Counted from the stretch's first letter, positions 17,695 through 27,092 are shown. The stretch is DNA of 64,000 bases from Pseudothioclava arenosa (GCF_002358085.1 NZ_NTJD01000001.1:395752-459751); one strand, 5' to 3'. Notes: generated from the letters alone by a model not told the origin. A program made the numbers and translations.

Positions 17695-19026
17695 TCAGCC
17701 CTTGCGCCGCGGCGGCGCCGAGCCGCCCGCGGGTTTCTGGCTGCGCCGCACGGGTTTCTTCGCGGCGGGTTTCGCGGCCTCGCTCGCGGCGGGCTTCGGC
17801 GCTTTCGGCTTGCGCTTGCCGACATTGGCCTTTTCCGCGGCGCGTTTTTGCTGCGAGGCGCGGTTGCGCGCATTCGGGCGCATTCCCTCGGGGTCTTCGT
17901 GCGGCGTGCCGCCGATCACCGGAATCTTGGCGCCCATCGCTTTTTCGATCGCGCGCAGGTCGCCCATTTCCATCGGCCCGCAGAGCGCGACCGCCCGCCC
18001 GTCACGCCCCGCCCGCGCGGTGCGGCCGATGCGGTGGACGTAGTTTTCGGGCACGTTCGGCAGGTCGTAGTTATAGACATGCGCGACCAGCGGAATATCG
18101 AGTCCCCGCGCCGCCACGTCGGTTGCGACCAGCACCGCCAGATCGCCCGAGCGGAAGGCCGCCAGCGCGCGCTCGCGCTGGTTTTGCGACTTGTTGCCAT
18201 GGATCGCCGCGACCGAGAAGCCCCAGTTCTCCAGCAGCCGCGCGAGCTTGTCGGCGCCGTGTTTCGTGCGCGAAAACACCAGTGCATGTTCGCCCTGGTG
18301 GCTGCCCAGATATTCGGCCAGCAGCGTCGCCTTTTCTTTTTGCGTGGTGAAATGTACGCCCTGCTCGATCTTGTCGGCGACCTTGCCGGGCGGCGCGGCC
18401 TCGACCCGGACCGGATCGCTCAGGTAGGTGCGCGCCAGTTCTTCCATCAGGGGCGGCATCGTCGCCGAGAACAGGAGCGTCTGGCGCTCTTCCGGGATCA
18501 GCTTGGCGATCTTGCGCAGCGCGTGGATAAACCCGATGTCGAGCATCTGGTCGGCCTCGTCCAGAACCAGATAGCGCGTCTCGGACAGCACCAGCGCGCG
18601 GCGGTCGAGCAGATCAAGCAGGCGCCCGGGCGTCGCGATCAGCACATCAGTGCCGCGCGCCAGCGCCTGTTCCTGCTTGTTGAGCGAGGCGCCGCCCACC
18701 ACGCGCTGGATCGAGACCGGCGCGTCCTCGGCGAAAGCGGCGAGGTTCTCGTGGATCTGGCTGGCCAACTCGCGCGTCGGCGCGAGCACCAGCGCGCGCA
18801 CGGTTTTCGGCGCGGGGCGTTTGCCAAAGGCGAGGATGCGCGTGATCATCGGCAGGCCGAAGGCGGCGGTCTTGCCGGTGCCGGTCTGCGCCAGACCCAG
18901 CAGGTCGCGCCCCTTCACCACATGCGGGATCGCCTTGGTCTGGATCGGGGTCGGCCGGGTGAACCCCATCTTGGTCAGGTTCTCCACGAGGATCGGCGCG
19001 AGGCCCAGGTTTTCAAAGCTCATCAT
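17695..19026 (-). CDS. rhlE: DEAD-box RNA helicase (RhlE-like)
   Basis: ATP-dependent RNA unwinding in ribosome assembly or mRNA decay. 443 residues with Q motif (FTRPTPIQ), Walker A AQTGTGKT (46-53), LVLDEADQML, SAT, and the C-terminal HRIGRTARAGRDG. After the core there is a lysine/alanine-rich basic tail of about 65 residues (GKRKPKAPKPAASE...), a likely RNA-binding extension. Two tandem ATG codons could start it. Confidence 0.92.
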   Translation of the reverse strand: MMSFENLGLAPILVENLTKMGFTRPTPIQTKAIPHVVKGRDLLGLAQTGTGKTAAFGLPMITRILAFGKRPAPKTVRALVLAPTRELASQIHENLAAFAEDAPVSIQRVVGGASLNKQEQALARGTDVLIATPGRLLDLLDRRALVLSETRYLVLDEADQMLDIGFIHALRKIAKLIPEERQTLLFSATMPPLMEELARTYLSDPVRVEAAPPGKVADKIEQGVHFTTQKEKATLLAEYLGSHQGEHALVFSRTKHGADKLARLLENWGFSVAAIHGNKSQNQRERALAAFRSGDLAVLVATDVAARGLDIPLVAHVYNYDLPNVPENYVHRIGRTARAGRDGRAVALCGPMEMGDLRAIEKAMGAKIPVIGGTPHEDPEGMRPNARNRASQQKRAAEKANVGKRKPKAPKPAASEAAKPAAKKPVRRSQKPAGGSAPPRRKG

Positions 19027-19077
19027 CTGCCTTTCGCGCAGTTAAGGCACCGCTCATGGGCGAGGGGGCAGGGGAAG

Positions 19078-19527
19078 TCAAGCGCGCTCGGCGGTATCCA
19101 TCCAGATCGTGACTGGCCCCTGATTGAGCAGGCTGACGTCCATATCGGCACCGAAGCGGCCGTTTTCAACCTGCAGCCCCAGATCGCGCAGCGCCTGCGA
19201 GAAATGCAGGTACAGCCGCTCGCCATCGGCGGGCGGGGCGGCTTGCGAAAAGCCGGGCCGGTTGCCGCGCGAAGTATCGGCGGCGAGCGTGAACTGGCTG
19301 ACGACAAGGCAGCCGCCGCCGATATCTGCGACCGAGCGGTTCATCTTGCCGGCCTCGTCCTTGAAGATCCGCAGCTTCGAGATCCGCGCGGCGAGTTTTT
19401 CTGCCTCGGCCTCTCCATCACCCGCCATCGCGCACACAAGGATCAGGAGCCCTTGTTCGATTTCTCCGGTTTTCTCGCCATCAACCGTGACGCTTGCCTG
19501 AGTTACACGTTGGATAAGTGCTCGCAT
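19078..19527 (-). CDS. dtd: D-aminoacyl-tRNA deacylase
   Basis: Removes D-amino acids (and glycine from tRNA-Ala) mischarged on tRNA. 149 residues. Family signatures SQFTL ([19 protein letters not shown]) and the C-terminal Gly-cis-Pro motif NQGPVTIW are both present. Fifty bases upstream of the helicase start, same strand, so probably co-transcribed. Confidence 0.94.
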   Translation of the reverse strand: MRALIQRVTQASVTVDGEKTGEIEQGLLILVCAMAGDGEAEAEKLAARISKLRIFKDEAGKMNRSVADIGGGCLVVSQFTLAADTSRGNRPGFSQAAPPADGERLYLHFSQALRDLGLQVENGRFGADMDVSLLNQGPVTIWMDTAERA

Positions 19528-19537
19528 CTGGGTCTTC

Positions 19538-20668
19538 CTAGCGCAGGGCGCCGCTTTCGTTGAGGTAATTCAGATAGGTCGCGCCGCCGATCAGGAGCGC
19601 CAGCGCCAGCACCGCGAAGGCGATCTTCCAGGCCGACCAGGGCCGGTCGCCACGCACCTGCCCGGTCTGCGCATTGACCACGAAGCGAAAGCTGCGACCG
19701 CGGTATTTGTAGGCCGCGGTCCAGATCGGCAGCAGCACGTGCTTGAAGGTTTCGGCGCGAAACTCCGGGTCGAGATGGGTGATGCGCTGCTCGTCGCCGC
19801 CGATGTCGCGGCGCACGTCGGACTGGAGCACATGAAACATCTCGGCGCGGGCCAGATGATGGGCCTCGTGCAGGTCGACCGTGTAGCCCTCGGCCTCGAA
19901 GCCGGCGAGGTAATCGGGCTGGTAGGGCGCCAGCGCCGACAGATCCCAGGGCCGCAGCGCGTCGATATATTCGGGCGGCAGCGAGCGCGCGGCATAGATC
20001 AGCACATCGTCGAAGAACCGCGCGACGCGGCCCTGCGCAAAGCTCCAGCGCACGCGGCGCACCCGCTCGCTGCGCATCTCGGAGCGGCCATTCACCCGCA
20101 CCTGGCGCTGCCGCGTCTCATAGTAGTAATCGCCGCGCTGGCCGGTGTAGCTGGCGCGGCTGTCGGCGTCGAAGGTCCAGAACGGGGCGTAGATGCCGCG
20201 CATCCGCCGCCCCTTGCGCGCGTATTGCGCGAGCCCCGAGGGCGCGAACCACAGCCGCCCGAGCCAGCGCGACAGCGCCTTGCGCGCCTCTTCCTCGCTC
20301 AGCACGAAGGGCAGCACGCCCTGCGGCTTCAGCAGCCGCCGCGTGCCGGTGTCGGTCACGACAGGCGTCGCGCAATAGGGGCATTCGGTGGCGTGATGCT
20401 CGCCCTCGAACTCGATCGTCGCGCCGCAATTCGGGCAGGAGGCAGTGCGTTGCTCCTCGCTCGCACTTTCAGGCAGGCGCGCGGTCAGCCCATCCTCCAG
20501 CGGCAGTTCGGCCAGCACCGCCATCCCGCGCCCGGTCGCGCGCGGAATATCCTGCACATGGCCGCAATGATCGCAGATCAGCCGGGTCTGCCCCGGCTGG
20601 AACCGCAGATCGGCCCCGCAGGAATCGCAGGGATAATGGTGCTCGGCCTGAGGCCCCGGCGCGCTCAT
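19538..20668 (-). CDS. Zinc-ribbon protein with one C-terminal membrane segment
   Basis: 376 residues of unknown function. Four CxxC pairs make two zinc ribbons at the N-terminus ([10 protein letters not shown]...CDHCGH near 15-36, and [10 protein letters not shown]...CPYCATP near 78-102). A beta-rich middle domain has many Tyr/Arg residues, and a single hydrophobic helix ([17 protein letters not shown], about 350-366) anchors the C-terminus, leaving most of the protein in the cytoplasm. It lies at the distal end of a same-strand cluster with an SPFH protein six bases away, which suggests a shared membrane-associated complex. Confidence 0.8.
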   Translation of the reverse strand: MSAPGPQAEHHYPCDSCGADLRFQPGQTRLICDHCGHVQDIPRATGRGMAVLAELPLEDGLTARLPESASEEQRTASCPNCGATIEFEGEHHATECPYCATPVVTDTGTRRLLKPQGVLPFVLSEEEARKALSRWLGRLWFAPSGLAQYARKGRRMRGIYAPFWTFDADSRASYTGQRGDYYYETRQRQVRVNGRSEMRSERVRRVRWSFAQGRVARFFDDVLIYAARSLPPEYIDALRPWDLSALAPYQPDYLAGFEAEGYTVDLHEAHHLARAEMFHVLQSDVRRDIGGDEQRITHLDPEFRAETFKHVLLPIWTAAYKYRGRSFRFVVNAQTGQVRGDRPWSAWKIAFAVLALALLIGGATYLNYLNESGALR

Positions 20669-20674
20669 CGCGGC

Positions 20675-21793
20675 TTACCCCGCGGGCGGGGGCGGCGGCT
20701 GGATGGTGAAAAGTTGCGCGAGTTCGGCGATGTCATCGGCCTTGAGCCAGCCGTCCTGCCCGGGCGTCCAGACCAGCGTGTCGCGGGTCAGGCTGCCGTC
20801 CGAGACCATCCGGCCCAGATGCCCGCGCCCGAAAGGCCCGGTGGCCGCGCCATTCGCCGCCACGTGCCAGACCTTTTCAACGGCGGGCGGCAGCGGCGGC
20901 GGCGCGATCTGGGTCGGTTGGGCGGCGATTTGCGGCTGCGCGCCCCAAGGCCCGGCAACCTGCCCGGCCATCTGCTGGCCGATGCCCAGCCCAAGCCCCG
21001 CGCCGATCGCGGCCCCCACGCCCGAGCCCGGCTGCGCCAGCCCCTCGGCGGCGTTGAACAGCATGTAGCGGCCCAGGTCGCCCACAATCCCCATCGAGGT
21101 GCGCTTGTCCAGAACCGCCTCGACGGCCTCGGGCAAGCTGATGTTTTCGATGTAGAATTCCGGGATCGTGAGGCCGTATCCGCCGATCGTCGGGGCAATC
21201 GCCGTGGCGATCATCTTGCCCAGATCGGCGGTGTTCGCCGCCATATCGAGCACCGGAATATTGGCCCGCGCGATCACCCGCGAGAATTCCTGCACGATCA
21301 CGTTGCGGATCTGGAAGCTGATCTCGTCGGCGGTGAACTCGCCATCCGTGCCGACGATTTCGGTCATGAATTTCGCCGGGTCCGAGACCCGCATCGAATA
21401 GGTGCCGAAGGCGCGCAGGCGGACCGGGCCGAACTCGGGGTCGCGGCAGATGATCGGGTTTTTCGTGCCCCATTTCAGGTTGTTGAAGCGGGTGGTGTTG
21501 ACGAAATAGATCTCGGATTTGAAGGGCGAGCGGAAGCCGTGATCCCAGTGCTGCAGCGTCGTCAGCACCGGCATGTTGTTGGTTTCCAGCATGTAGAGCC
21601 CGGGGCCGAAGACATCGGCGATCTGGCCTTCATGGACGAAAACCGCCGCCTGACCCTCGCGCACCGTCAGCTTGGCGCCGTATTTGATCGCGTGGCCTTC
21701 GCGCTCGAACCGCCAGACCATCGTGTCGCGGCTGTCGTCGACCCAGTGGATCACGTCGATGAATTCGCCGGTGAGAAAATCGAGAATACCCAT
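20675..21793 (-). CDS. SPFH-domain protein with C-terminal GYF-like domain
   Basis: 372 residues. An N-terminal SPFH/Band-7 domain of the YdjI virion-core-like branch (MGILDFLTGEFIDVIHWVDD start) is followed by a glycine/proline linker (250-300) and a C-terminal GYF_2-like domain (VWHVAANGAATGPFGRG ... LVWTPGQDGWL). No membrane helix is obvious. Members of this branch are thought to scaffold membrane or stress complexes. It is tightly linked with the zinc-ribbon gene downstream and the DUF2927 lipoprotein gene upstream. Confidence 0.85.
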   Translation of the reverse strand: MGILDFLTGEFIDVIHWVDDSRDTMVWRFEREGHAIKYGAKLTVREGQAAVFVHEGQIADVFGPGLYMLETNNMPVLTTLQHWDHGFRSPFKSEIYFVNTTRFNNLKWGTKNPIICRDPEFGPVRLRAFGTYSMRVSDPAKFMTEIVGTDGEFTADEISFQIRNVIVQEFSRVIARANIPVLDMAANTADLGKMIATAIAPTIGGYGLTIPEFYIENISLPEAVEAVLDKRTSMGIVGDLGRYMLFNAAEGLAQPGSGVGAAIGAGLGLGIGQQMAGQVAGPWGAQPQIAAQPTQIAPPPLPPAVEKVWHVAANGAATGPFGRGHLGRMVSDGSLTRDTLVWTPGQDGWLKADDIAELAQLFTIQPPPPPAG

Positions 21794-21803
21794 CGGGGCC
21801 TCC

Positions 21804-22784
21804 TTAGCTTTCGCCGCCCATCAGTTCGGCGGCAATCGTCTGGACAATCGGGCGCGCCTCGGCCTCGGTCATGCCGGGGGTCAGGCGCGGGTCGTAAAGC
21901 ATGCGCAGCAACAACTCGTCATGGCGCGTCAGCAGCGCGAATTCCTCGTCATCGTTGAAGATCGAGGGGCGCGCGCGCGGGCTGTCATTGGCCAGCCCCA
22001 TGCCCTGCGCCAGTTCTTCGTGGATGCACGAGATGCGCATGCGGTCGGGATGCTCGCCACGGATCACGGCGACGACGCGGTCGTACTCGGGCGAATTGCC
22101 CGAGGAAAACGCGAAGGCCACGCAGAAGGTGGTGGGCGCGAGCCCGGTGATCGCGGAGACCGAGGCATCGTCGATCCCCGGCACCAGTTGGCGCAGACGC
22201 GGGGCAGCGGCGCGGCGTTCGTCCTCGTTCAGCACCAGCACGGTGAAGTTGCCGGGGCCCGAGCCGAAGCTGACCGGATGCCCCGAGGCGCGGCGCAACT
22301 GCCCGGCATAGGCCGAGATCGCGCTGCGGTCGGCGCGGCGTTGCGCCAGCGGGATCGAGGGGCCGAACTCGACGCTCATGCGCACGGGTTTGACCCAGCG
22401 GCGCAGGCGCGAGGCCTGCTGTTCCGCGACAAACCCGCCACCACGCGCGGAATATTCGTCATAAAGCGCGATGCGGATGAAATCCTCGGCGAGCTGGCGC
22501 GCGGTAAAGGGCGCGTCGCGCGGTGCCACGTCCTGGCGCAGCAGGCCCTGCGATTCCAGCGCCCGGCCGACGCGCGTCAGATATTCGCGCATCGCCGCGC
22601 TTTCCGCCGAGGGCGGCACCACCTCGCCGTCACGCGCGCCGCCGGGGGCAGGCGTGGGCAGCGGCGAGGTCTTGGGCGCGGTCGGGGGCGCGCCGAAGGG
22701 CATGCCCTCGCAGCCCGCGAGCAGCCCGGCGAGCGCCACAACGCTTGCCGCGCGCATCAGAGCTGCGAACACCCCCGCGCGCAT
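21804..22784 (-). CDS. DUF2927 lipoprotein, putative metalloprotease-like
   Basis: 326-residue exported lipoprotein: hydrophobic signal with lipobox LAGC at about residues 22-25. The C-terminal half has the DUF2927 pattern CIHEELAQGMGLANDSPRARPS. The HEELAQ helix resembles a zinc-protease HExxx motif, but catalysis is unproven. An in-frame ATG nine codons downstream could be the true start. It lies between the SPFH and TelA genes with gaps of 3-10 bp, so they are surely one operon. Confidence 0.85.
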   Translation of the reverse strand: MRAGVFAALMRAASVVALAGLLAGCEGMPFGAPPTAPKTSPLPTPAPGGARDGEVVPPSAESAAMREYLTRVGRALESQGLLRQDVAPRDAPFTARQLAEDFIRIALYDEYSARGGGFVAEQQASRLRRWVKPVRMSVEFGPSIPLAQRRADRSAISAYAGQLRRASGHPVSFGSGPGNFTVLVLNEDERRAAAPRLRQLVPGIDDASVSAITGLAPTTFCVAFAFSSGNSPEYDRVVAVIRGEHPDRMRISCIHEELAQGMGLANDSPRARPSIFNDDEEFALLTRHDELLLRMLYDPRLTPGMTEAEARPIVQTIAAELMGGES

Positions 22785-22787
22785 GGA

Positions 22788-23957
22788 TCAGGCAGCCCCG
22801 CCGCCGGCACGGGCCGAGGCCAGCGTGTCGCGCAGCTTCGCCTCGAGCGCGACCAGCTCGGTCTCGGCCTCGGCGCGCTTGCGCTTGCCCTCGTCGGCGA
22901 TGCGCAGGCTGTCCTCGATCGTGGCGATCAGCTCGGCATTGGCGGTTTTCACCGCCTCGATGTCGAAAACGCCGCGCTCCATTTCGGTGCGCACGACCTC
23001 ATTGGTCTGACGCAGGTTCTTCGCATTTGCGGTCAGCAGCTCGTTGGTCAGATCGCCCGCCTCGCGTACGGCTTCGGCCGCCTCGCGCGAGCGCTGGATC
23101 GTCACCGCCTGCGCCAGCTGGGTTTCCCAAAGCGGCACGGTGTTGACCAGAGTCGAGTTGATCTTGGTCACCAGCGATTTGTCGTTTTCCTGCACCAGCC
23201 GGATCGAGGGCAGCGACTGCATCGTCACCTGCCGCGTCAGCTTCAGGTCATGGACGCGGCGTTCCAGATCATCGCGCGCGGCGCGCAGGTCGCGCAGTTC
23301 CTGCGCGCGCAGGATCTTGTCGTTCTCCGCGGCGCCTTCGATTGCGGCCTCTTTCGCCGGGATGTCGGTCGCGTCGATCTGTTTCAGCTTTTCCTCGCCC
23401 GCGGCGATGTAAAGTGCGAGTTCGTCGTAGAAATTCAGCGTCTTGTCATAGAGCAGGTCGAGCGACTTGATGTCTTTCAGCAGCTTGTGCTCGTGGCCCA
23501 GCAGCTCGTCGGTGATGCGGTCGATCTGGCCCTGCACCTCTTCGAAACGGGCGAGGAACTTGGCGAAGGGTGCCGCGCGCCCGATCACTTTTTCCCACCA
23601 CGAGCGTTCGCGGCGCACGTCCAGTTCCGAGACCGAGAAGCCGCGCAGCGTGGTCACGATCCCGCGCAGGCTGTCGCCGGCGGGGCCGACATCCTTGTTC
23701 TTCACGTCGGAAAGCATCGCCTGGCTGATCACCTGCAATTCGCCCTGCGCGCGCGAGCCGAAGCGCACGATCGAGCCCGAGTCGGTCAGGTCGATCTCGG
23801 CCATGCGGGCGCGGATGCCCTCGGCCAGATCGGGCGTGGCCTCGGCCAGCGGCACCACCGCATTGGCGGCGGTGGGCTCGGGCAGGACCACGGCGGTTAC
23901 GGCCTCGATCTCGGCCAGCGCGGTCTCGGCCTTGGTGCGGATGGTGTCACTCATCAA
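22788..23957 (-). CDS. telA: TelA-family toxic anion resistance protein
   Basis: Cytoplasmic, mostly alpha-helical and coiled-coil protein of 389 residues. The segments RRERSWWEKVIGR, LDLLYDKTLNFYDELALYIAAGE and QSLPSIRLVQENDKSLVTKI are typical of the TelA family (PF05816). TelA is tied to tellurite and lantibiotic tolerance and to Ter-type stress systems, but its biochemistry is unknown. It lies 3 bp upstream of the lipoprotein gene and directly after xpaC. Confidence 0.92.
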   Translation of the reverse strand: MMSDTIRTKAETALAEIEAVTAVVLPEPTAANAVVPLAEATPDLAEGIRARMAEIDLTDSGSIVRFGSRAQGELQVISQAMLSDVKNKDVGPAGDSLRGIVTTLRGFSVSELDVRRERSWWEKVIGRAAPFAKFLARFEEVQGQIDRITDELLGHEHKLLKDIKSLDLLYDKTLNFYDELALYIAAGEEKLKQIDATDIPAKEAAIEGAAENDKILRAQELRDLRAARDDLERRVHDLKLTRQVTMQSLPSIRLVQENDKSLVTKINSTLVNTVPLWETQLAQAVTIQRSREAAEAVREAGDLTNELLTANAKNLRQTNEVVRTEMERGVFDIEAVKTANAELIATIEDSLRIADEGKRKRAEAETELVALEAKLRDTLASARAGGGAA

Positions 23958-23972
23958 TCCCTCCTTCGGGTT

Positions 23973-24902
23973 TTACTCTTGCGGGCTGCGCCGGGGCGCC
24001 AGTGCCAGCCCCTCGCGGGCGAGCCGGTCGCGCAGCACGTCGATTTCGATCTCGAGCCCCTCGCGGCCATTGGCGATCAGTGAACGGGTGCGAGCGGTGA
24101 AATTGGCTTCCAGGTCATCCAGCAACGCCACGTAATCGGCGCGCGCCTGAGCATCGCGGGTTTGGCCCCAGAACTCCACGAACTTCACGCTCGCGTCACG
24201 CGCGCCCATCAGATAGACGCCCATGTAGCGCCGCGCGGCGGAGAGGTCGGCGGGGTCTTCTTCGACGGCGCGGAACAGCTCGCGCGCGGTGGCGCCAAAG
24301 CGTTCGACCCGCGCGCCAAGGTCGCGGTCGCGGGTGCCCGCGATCACCTCGCGCATCGAGTCGAGGTATTTCTCGCCCTCGGCGACGATCCGCGCGACGC
24401 GCTCTTGCTGAAATTCGTCGACCCCTTCGAGGCCCTTGTTCTTCATCGGATCGAGGCCAAAGGCGGCAAGGCCCAGCCCCGCGCCGATCACGCCCACGGC
24501 GAGCGCGCCGATCAGCCCCATGTCGGGGGATTGCGCGCCCAGCCCAAGCCCCAGCCCGAACAGGATCGCGCCGAGGATCTTGCGCGGAAAGGCGGGGCGG
24601 CGTGCGACACGGCGCGCGTCATAGGCGGCCTCGGCGCGCAGCCCTTCGCGGGTCAGCATCGCGGCGAGACCGATCAGCACAAAGGCGCCGATCGCACGCG
24701 CGAGCCACTCGGGGCCCGAGCCGAAGGCCGTGAACAGGACGGGCGCGGCGGCCAGCGTAATCCAGAACGGGCGGTTTTCATGCGGATGGCGTGGTGGCGC
24801 GGGGGGCTTTGCCGCGATCTCGCGCCCGCCCAGATCGCGCGCGCCAGAGTCGCGCCCGGGGCCGGGTTGCGGGCTGTATTTGCCGCCGAAGCGTTCCGCC
24901 AT
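23973..24902 (-). CDS. xpaC: XpaC-like (5-bromo-4-chloroindolyl phosphate hydrolysis) membrane protein
   Basis: 309 residues. After a proline-rich cytoplasmic N-terminus there are about four hydrophobic helices in two pairs (from about 48 to 82, and from about 110 to 148), then a long charged helical domain (NKGLEGVDEFQQERVARIVAEGE...). XpaC-type genes commonly pair with telA, as here; the old name comes from a B. subtilis phenotype and does not establish an enzyme activity. The ATG at 24902 is chosen because it gives the MAERFGGKYSP N-terminus and lies six bases after a small upstream frame. Confidence 0.84.
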   Translation of the reverse strand: MAERFGGKYSPQPGPGRDSGARDLGGREIAAKPPAPPRHPHENRPFWITLAAAPVLFTAFGSGPEWLARAIGAFVLIGLAAMLTREGLRAEAAYDARRVARRPAFPRKILGAILFGLGLGLGAQSPDMGLIGALAVGVIGAGLGLAAFGLDPMKNKGLEGVDEFQQERVARIVAEGEKYLDSMREVIAGTRDRDLGARVERFGATARELFRAVEEDPADLSAARRYMGVYLMGARDASVKFVEFWGQTRDAQARADYVALLDDLEANFTARTRSLIANGREGLEIEIDVLRDRLAREGLALAPRRSPQE

Positions 24903-24907
24903 CGCCC

Positions 24908-24991
24908 TCACACGCCTCCGGTCAGGGCGACCGACAGCGTCAGCGCCAGAAGGAGATAGAAGGCAATGCGCTGCATGGCCGTGCGTGACAT
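24908..24991 (-). CDS. Possible 27-residue membrane peptide
   Basis: A short frame (ATG at 24991, TGA at 24910-24908) encodes a positively charged N-terminus (MSRTAMQR) followed by a single hydrophobic helix (IAFYLLLALTLSVALTGGV). It ends six bases before the xpaC start, with a GGGGG stretch before its own ATG. The spacing and composition suggest a genuine leader or small membrane subunit of the telA-xpaC operon, but length alone cannot prove it. Confidence 0.4.
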   Translation of the reverse strand: MSRTAMQRIAFYLLLALTLSVALTGGV

Positions 24992-25124
24992 ATCCGCCCC
25001 CAGAACGGGCGGCCCCGCCACCCAATCGCCTCAACTATAGGGGTAGGGGGGCAGGGGCGCTAGGGCCGTGGGCGAAAAAACGCCGCCCGGCCCGTGCCTT
25101 GGCAGGTCCTGCGCGGGGTTTCGC

Positions 25125-26975
25125 TTATCCGTCGCGGCGCGGGCCGCGCGGGCCGGATTTCGGGCCGTGGCTCTTGAACCCGCCAGAGCGCGGCTTGTCG
25201 CCGCCGGCAGACTTGCCGCCATGGCTGCGGAAGCCGTCCGAGCGCGGTTTGCCACCGTCTTTGCGGCCCTCGCCGCCTTGCGATTTGTAGCCTTCCGAGC
25301 GGAATTTCCCGCCGGGTTTGCCGCCCGGCTTGTCACCGCGCGGCTTGAACCCTTCGCCACGGGACTTGAAGCCCTCCGAACGCGGTTTGCCTTCGCCACG
25401 CGGTTCCCAATCGCCACGGGGTTTGTCGCTGCGGGGCTTGTAGCCCTCACCACGGGGCTTGTAGCCCTCCGAGCGGGGTTTGCCTTCGCCACGCGGTTCC
25501 CAATCGCCACGGGGTTTGTCGCTGCGGGGCTTGTAGCCCTCACCACGGGGCTTGTAGCCCTCCGAGCGGGGTTTGCCTTCGCCACGCGGTTCCCAATCGC
25601 CACGGGGTTTGTCGCTGCGGGGCTTGTAGTCCTCACCACGGGGCTTGTAGCCCTCCGAGCGGGGTTTGCCTTCGCCACGCGGTTCCCAATCGCCACGGGG
25701 TTTGTCACCGCGGGGTTTGTATCCCTCGCCACGGGGCTTGAAGCCCTCCGAACGCGGTTTGCCCTCGCCGCGCGGTTCCCACTCGCGCCGCGGCTTGCCC
25801 TCGCCGCGGTCGAACCGCTCGCCATGGCCCTTGAACCCTTCCGAGCGCGGCTTGCCCTTCGGCCCGCCAAAGCTCTTGCGGCCCTCGCCATCGGCGCCTT
25901 CGCGGCGCGGGCCACGGCTGTCCTTGCGGTCGTCCGTGCCCCAGCGCGGCTTGCGTGCGCGCTCTTCGCCCTCGGGGCGCGGCGGCGCGTCCCCGCGCGG
26001 GGCGCCGAAATCGCGCTGGCGGCCAAAGCCCTTGCGCTCGCCGCCGTCGCGCTCGAACCGCTCGCCGCGCGCCGGACGATCACCGCGATCGCCACGCTCG
26101 CCGCGATCGCCACGTTCCCCCCGCTCGGGCCGGTCGCCAAAGCGCGGCTTGCGGGCCGGGCGCTCGCCCTCGCCGAACTTGCCGCGCGGCGCGCGTGCGG
26201 GCGCGTCATCGCCTTCGCCGGTCAGCAGCCGGTCGCCGAGCTGGTCGCGCAACACCTTGCGGCGCACTTCGAACACGTCGCCGGGCTTCATGTCATTCAG
26301 GCGGAACGGGCCGTAGCTGATCCGGATCAGCCGGTTCACCGTCAGCCCGACCTCGGTCATGGCGCGGCGGATCTCGCGGTTCTTGCCCTCGCGGATGCCG
26401 ACGGTCAGCCAAGCGTTCGCGCCCTGCTGGCGGTCGATGGTAATCTCCATCGGCTGGAATTCCTCGCCGTCGATGGTGATGCCGTCGCGCAGCGGGTCAA
26501 AGCTCTGCTCGGTCGGGCGGCCATTCACGCGCACGCGGTATTTGCGCAGCCAGCCGGTTTCGGGCAGCTCGAGGCGGCGCTTGAGCCCGCCATCGTTGGT
26601 CAGGAGCAGCAGGCCCTCGGAATTAAGGTCAAGACGCCCCACATTGAGCACGCGCGGCATGCCCTCGGGCATCTCGTCGAAGATCGTGCGGCGGCCCTGT
26701 TCGTCCTTCTCGGTCGTGACCAGGCCCAGCGGCTTGTAATAGAGCCAGACGCGGGTTTCCTGCGGCGCGTCGATCGGCTTGCCGTCGATGGCGACCTTGT
26801 CGCGCGGGCTCACGTCGATCGCGGGCGTGTCGATTACCTTGCCGTTCAGCGTCACGCGGCCAGCGAGGATCATCTTTTCGGCGTCACGGCGCGAAGCATG
26901 GCCCGAACGCGCGATCACCTTGGCGATGCGTTCGGATTTGGCGGATTCGGGGCGTGCGGGGGAATCGGTCATCAT
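25125..26975 (-). CDS. rluB: RluB/RsuA-family 23S rRNA pseudouridine synthase with long repeat tail
   Basis: Makes pseudouridine in ribosomal RNA. The N-terminal 250 residues are standard: S4 RNA-binding domain (about 15-60) and synthase domain with catalytic D116 in GRLDLNSEG (113-121). From about residue 258 to 616 the protein is a low-complexity tail rich in Arg, Gly, Lys, Pro, Glu and Asp, including four near-identical 31-residue units. Long basic tails are known on alphaproteobacterial RluB, but this one is longer than the catalytic part. It is transcribed divergently from tadA. Confidence 0.9.
   Translation of the reverse strand: MMTDSPARPESAKSERIAKVIARSGHASRRDAEKMILAGRVTLNGKVIDTPAIDVSPRDKVAIDGKPIDAPQETRVWLYYKPLGLVTTEKDEQGRRTIFDEMPEGMPRVLNVGRLDLNSEGLLLLTNDGGLKRRLELPETGWLRKYRVRVNGRPTEQSFDPLRDGITIDGEEFQPMEITIDRQQGANAWLTVGIREGKNREIRRAMTEVGLTVNRLIRISYGPFRLNDMKPGDVFEVRRKVLRDQLGDRLLTGEGDDAPARAPRGKFGEGERPARKPRFGDRPERGERGDRGERGDRGDRPARGERFERDGGERKGFGRQRDFGAPRGDAPPRPEGEERARKPRWGTDDRKDSRGPRREGADGEGRKSFGGPKGKPRSEGFKGHGERFDRGEGKPRREWEPRGEGKPRSEGFKPRGEGYKPRGDKPRGDWEPRGEGKPRSEGYKPRGEDYKPRSDKPRGDWEPRGEGKPRSEGYKPRGEGYKPRSDKPRGDWEPRGEGKPRSEGYKPRGEGYKPRSDKPRGDWEPRGEGKPRSEGFKSRGEGFKPRGDKPGGKPGGKFRSEGYKSQGGEGRKDGGKPRSDGFRSHGGKSAGGDKPRSGGFKSHGPKSGPRGPRRDG
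25372..25765 (-). repeat. 93-bp tandem repeats within rluB
   Basis: Four copies with a period of exactly 93 bp; the landmark CGGTTCCCAATCGCCACGGG begins at 25401, 25494, 25587 and 25680. Each encodes 31 residues of the type KPRGDWEPRGEGKPRSEGYK plus an 11-residue remainder. Near-identity of the copies at DNA level implies recent expansion. Degenerate units flank them on both sides. Confidence 0.92.
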
Positions 26976-27092
26976 CTTGTCCTTCTACGGGATGGGGCGC
27001 GCGTTCATCGCGGGCGAAGGCCGCCCCATACACCTTTCGCAGGCACTTGGAAAGCGGCTTGATCGGTGCCGCGTTGCAGGCGATGAAGGGCC

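Noticed and set aside
19739..21958. A 739-codon plus-strand frame opposite the zinc-ribbon and SPFH genes
   Set aside because: Antisense shadow of two genes with recognisable domains; composition is typical of reverse-strand reading of high-GC codons.
25068..27062. A 664-codon plus-strand frame across the rluB repeats
   Set aside because: Open only because the repeat DNA lacks stops on both strands; the S4 and synthase domains lie on the minus strand.
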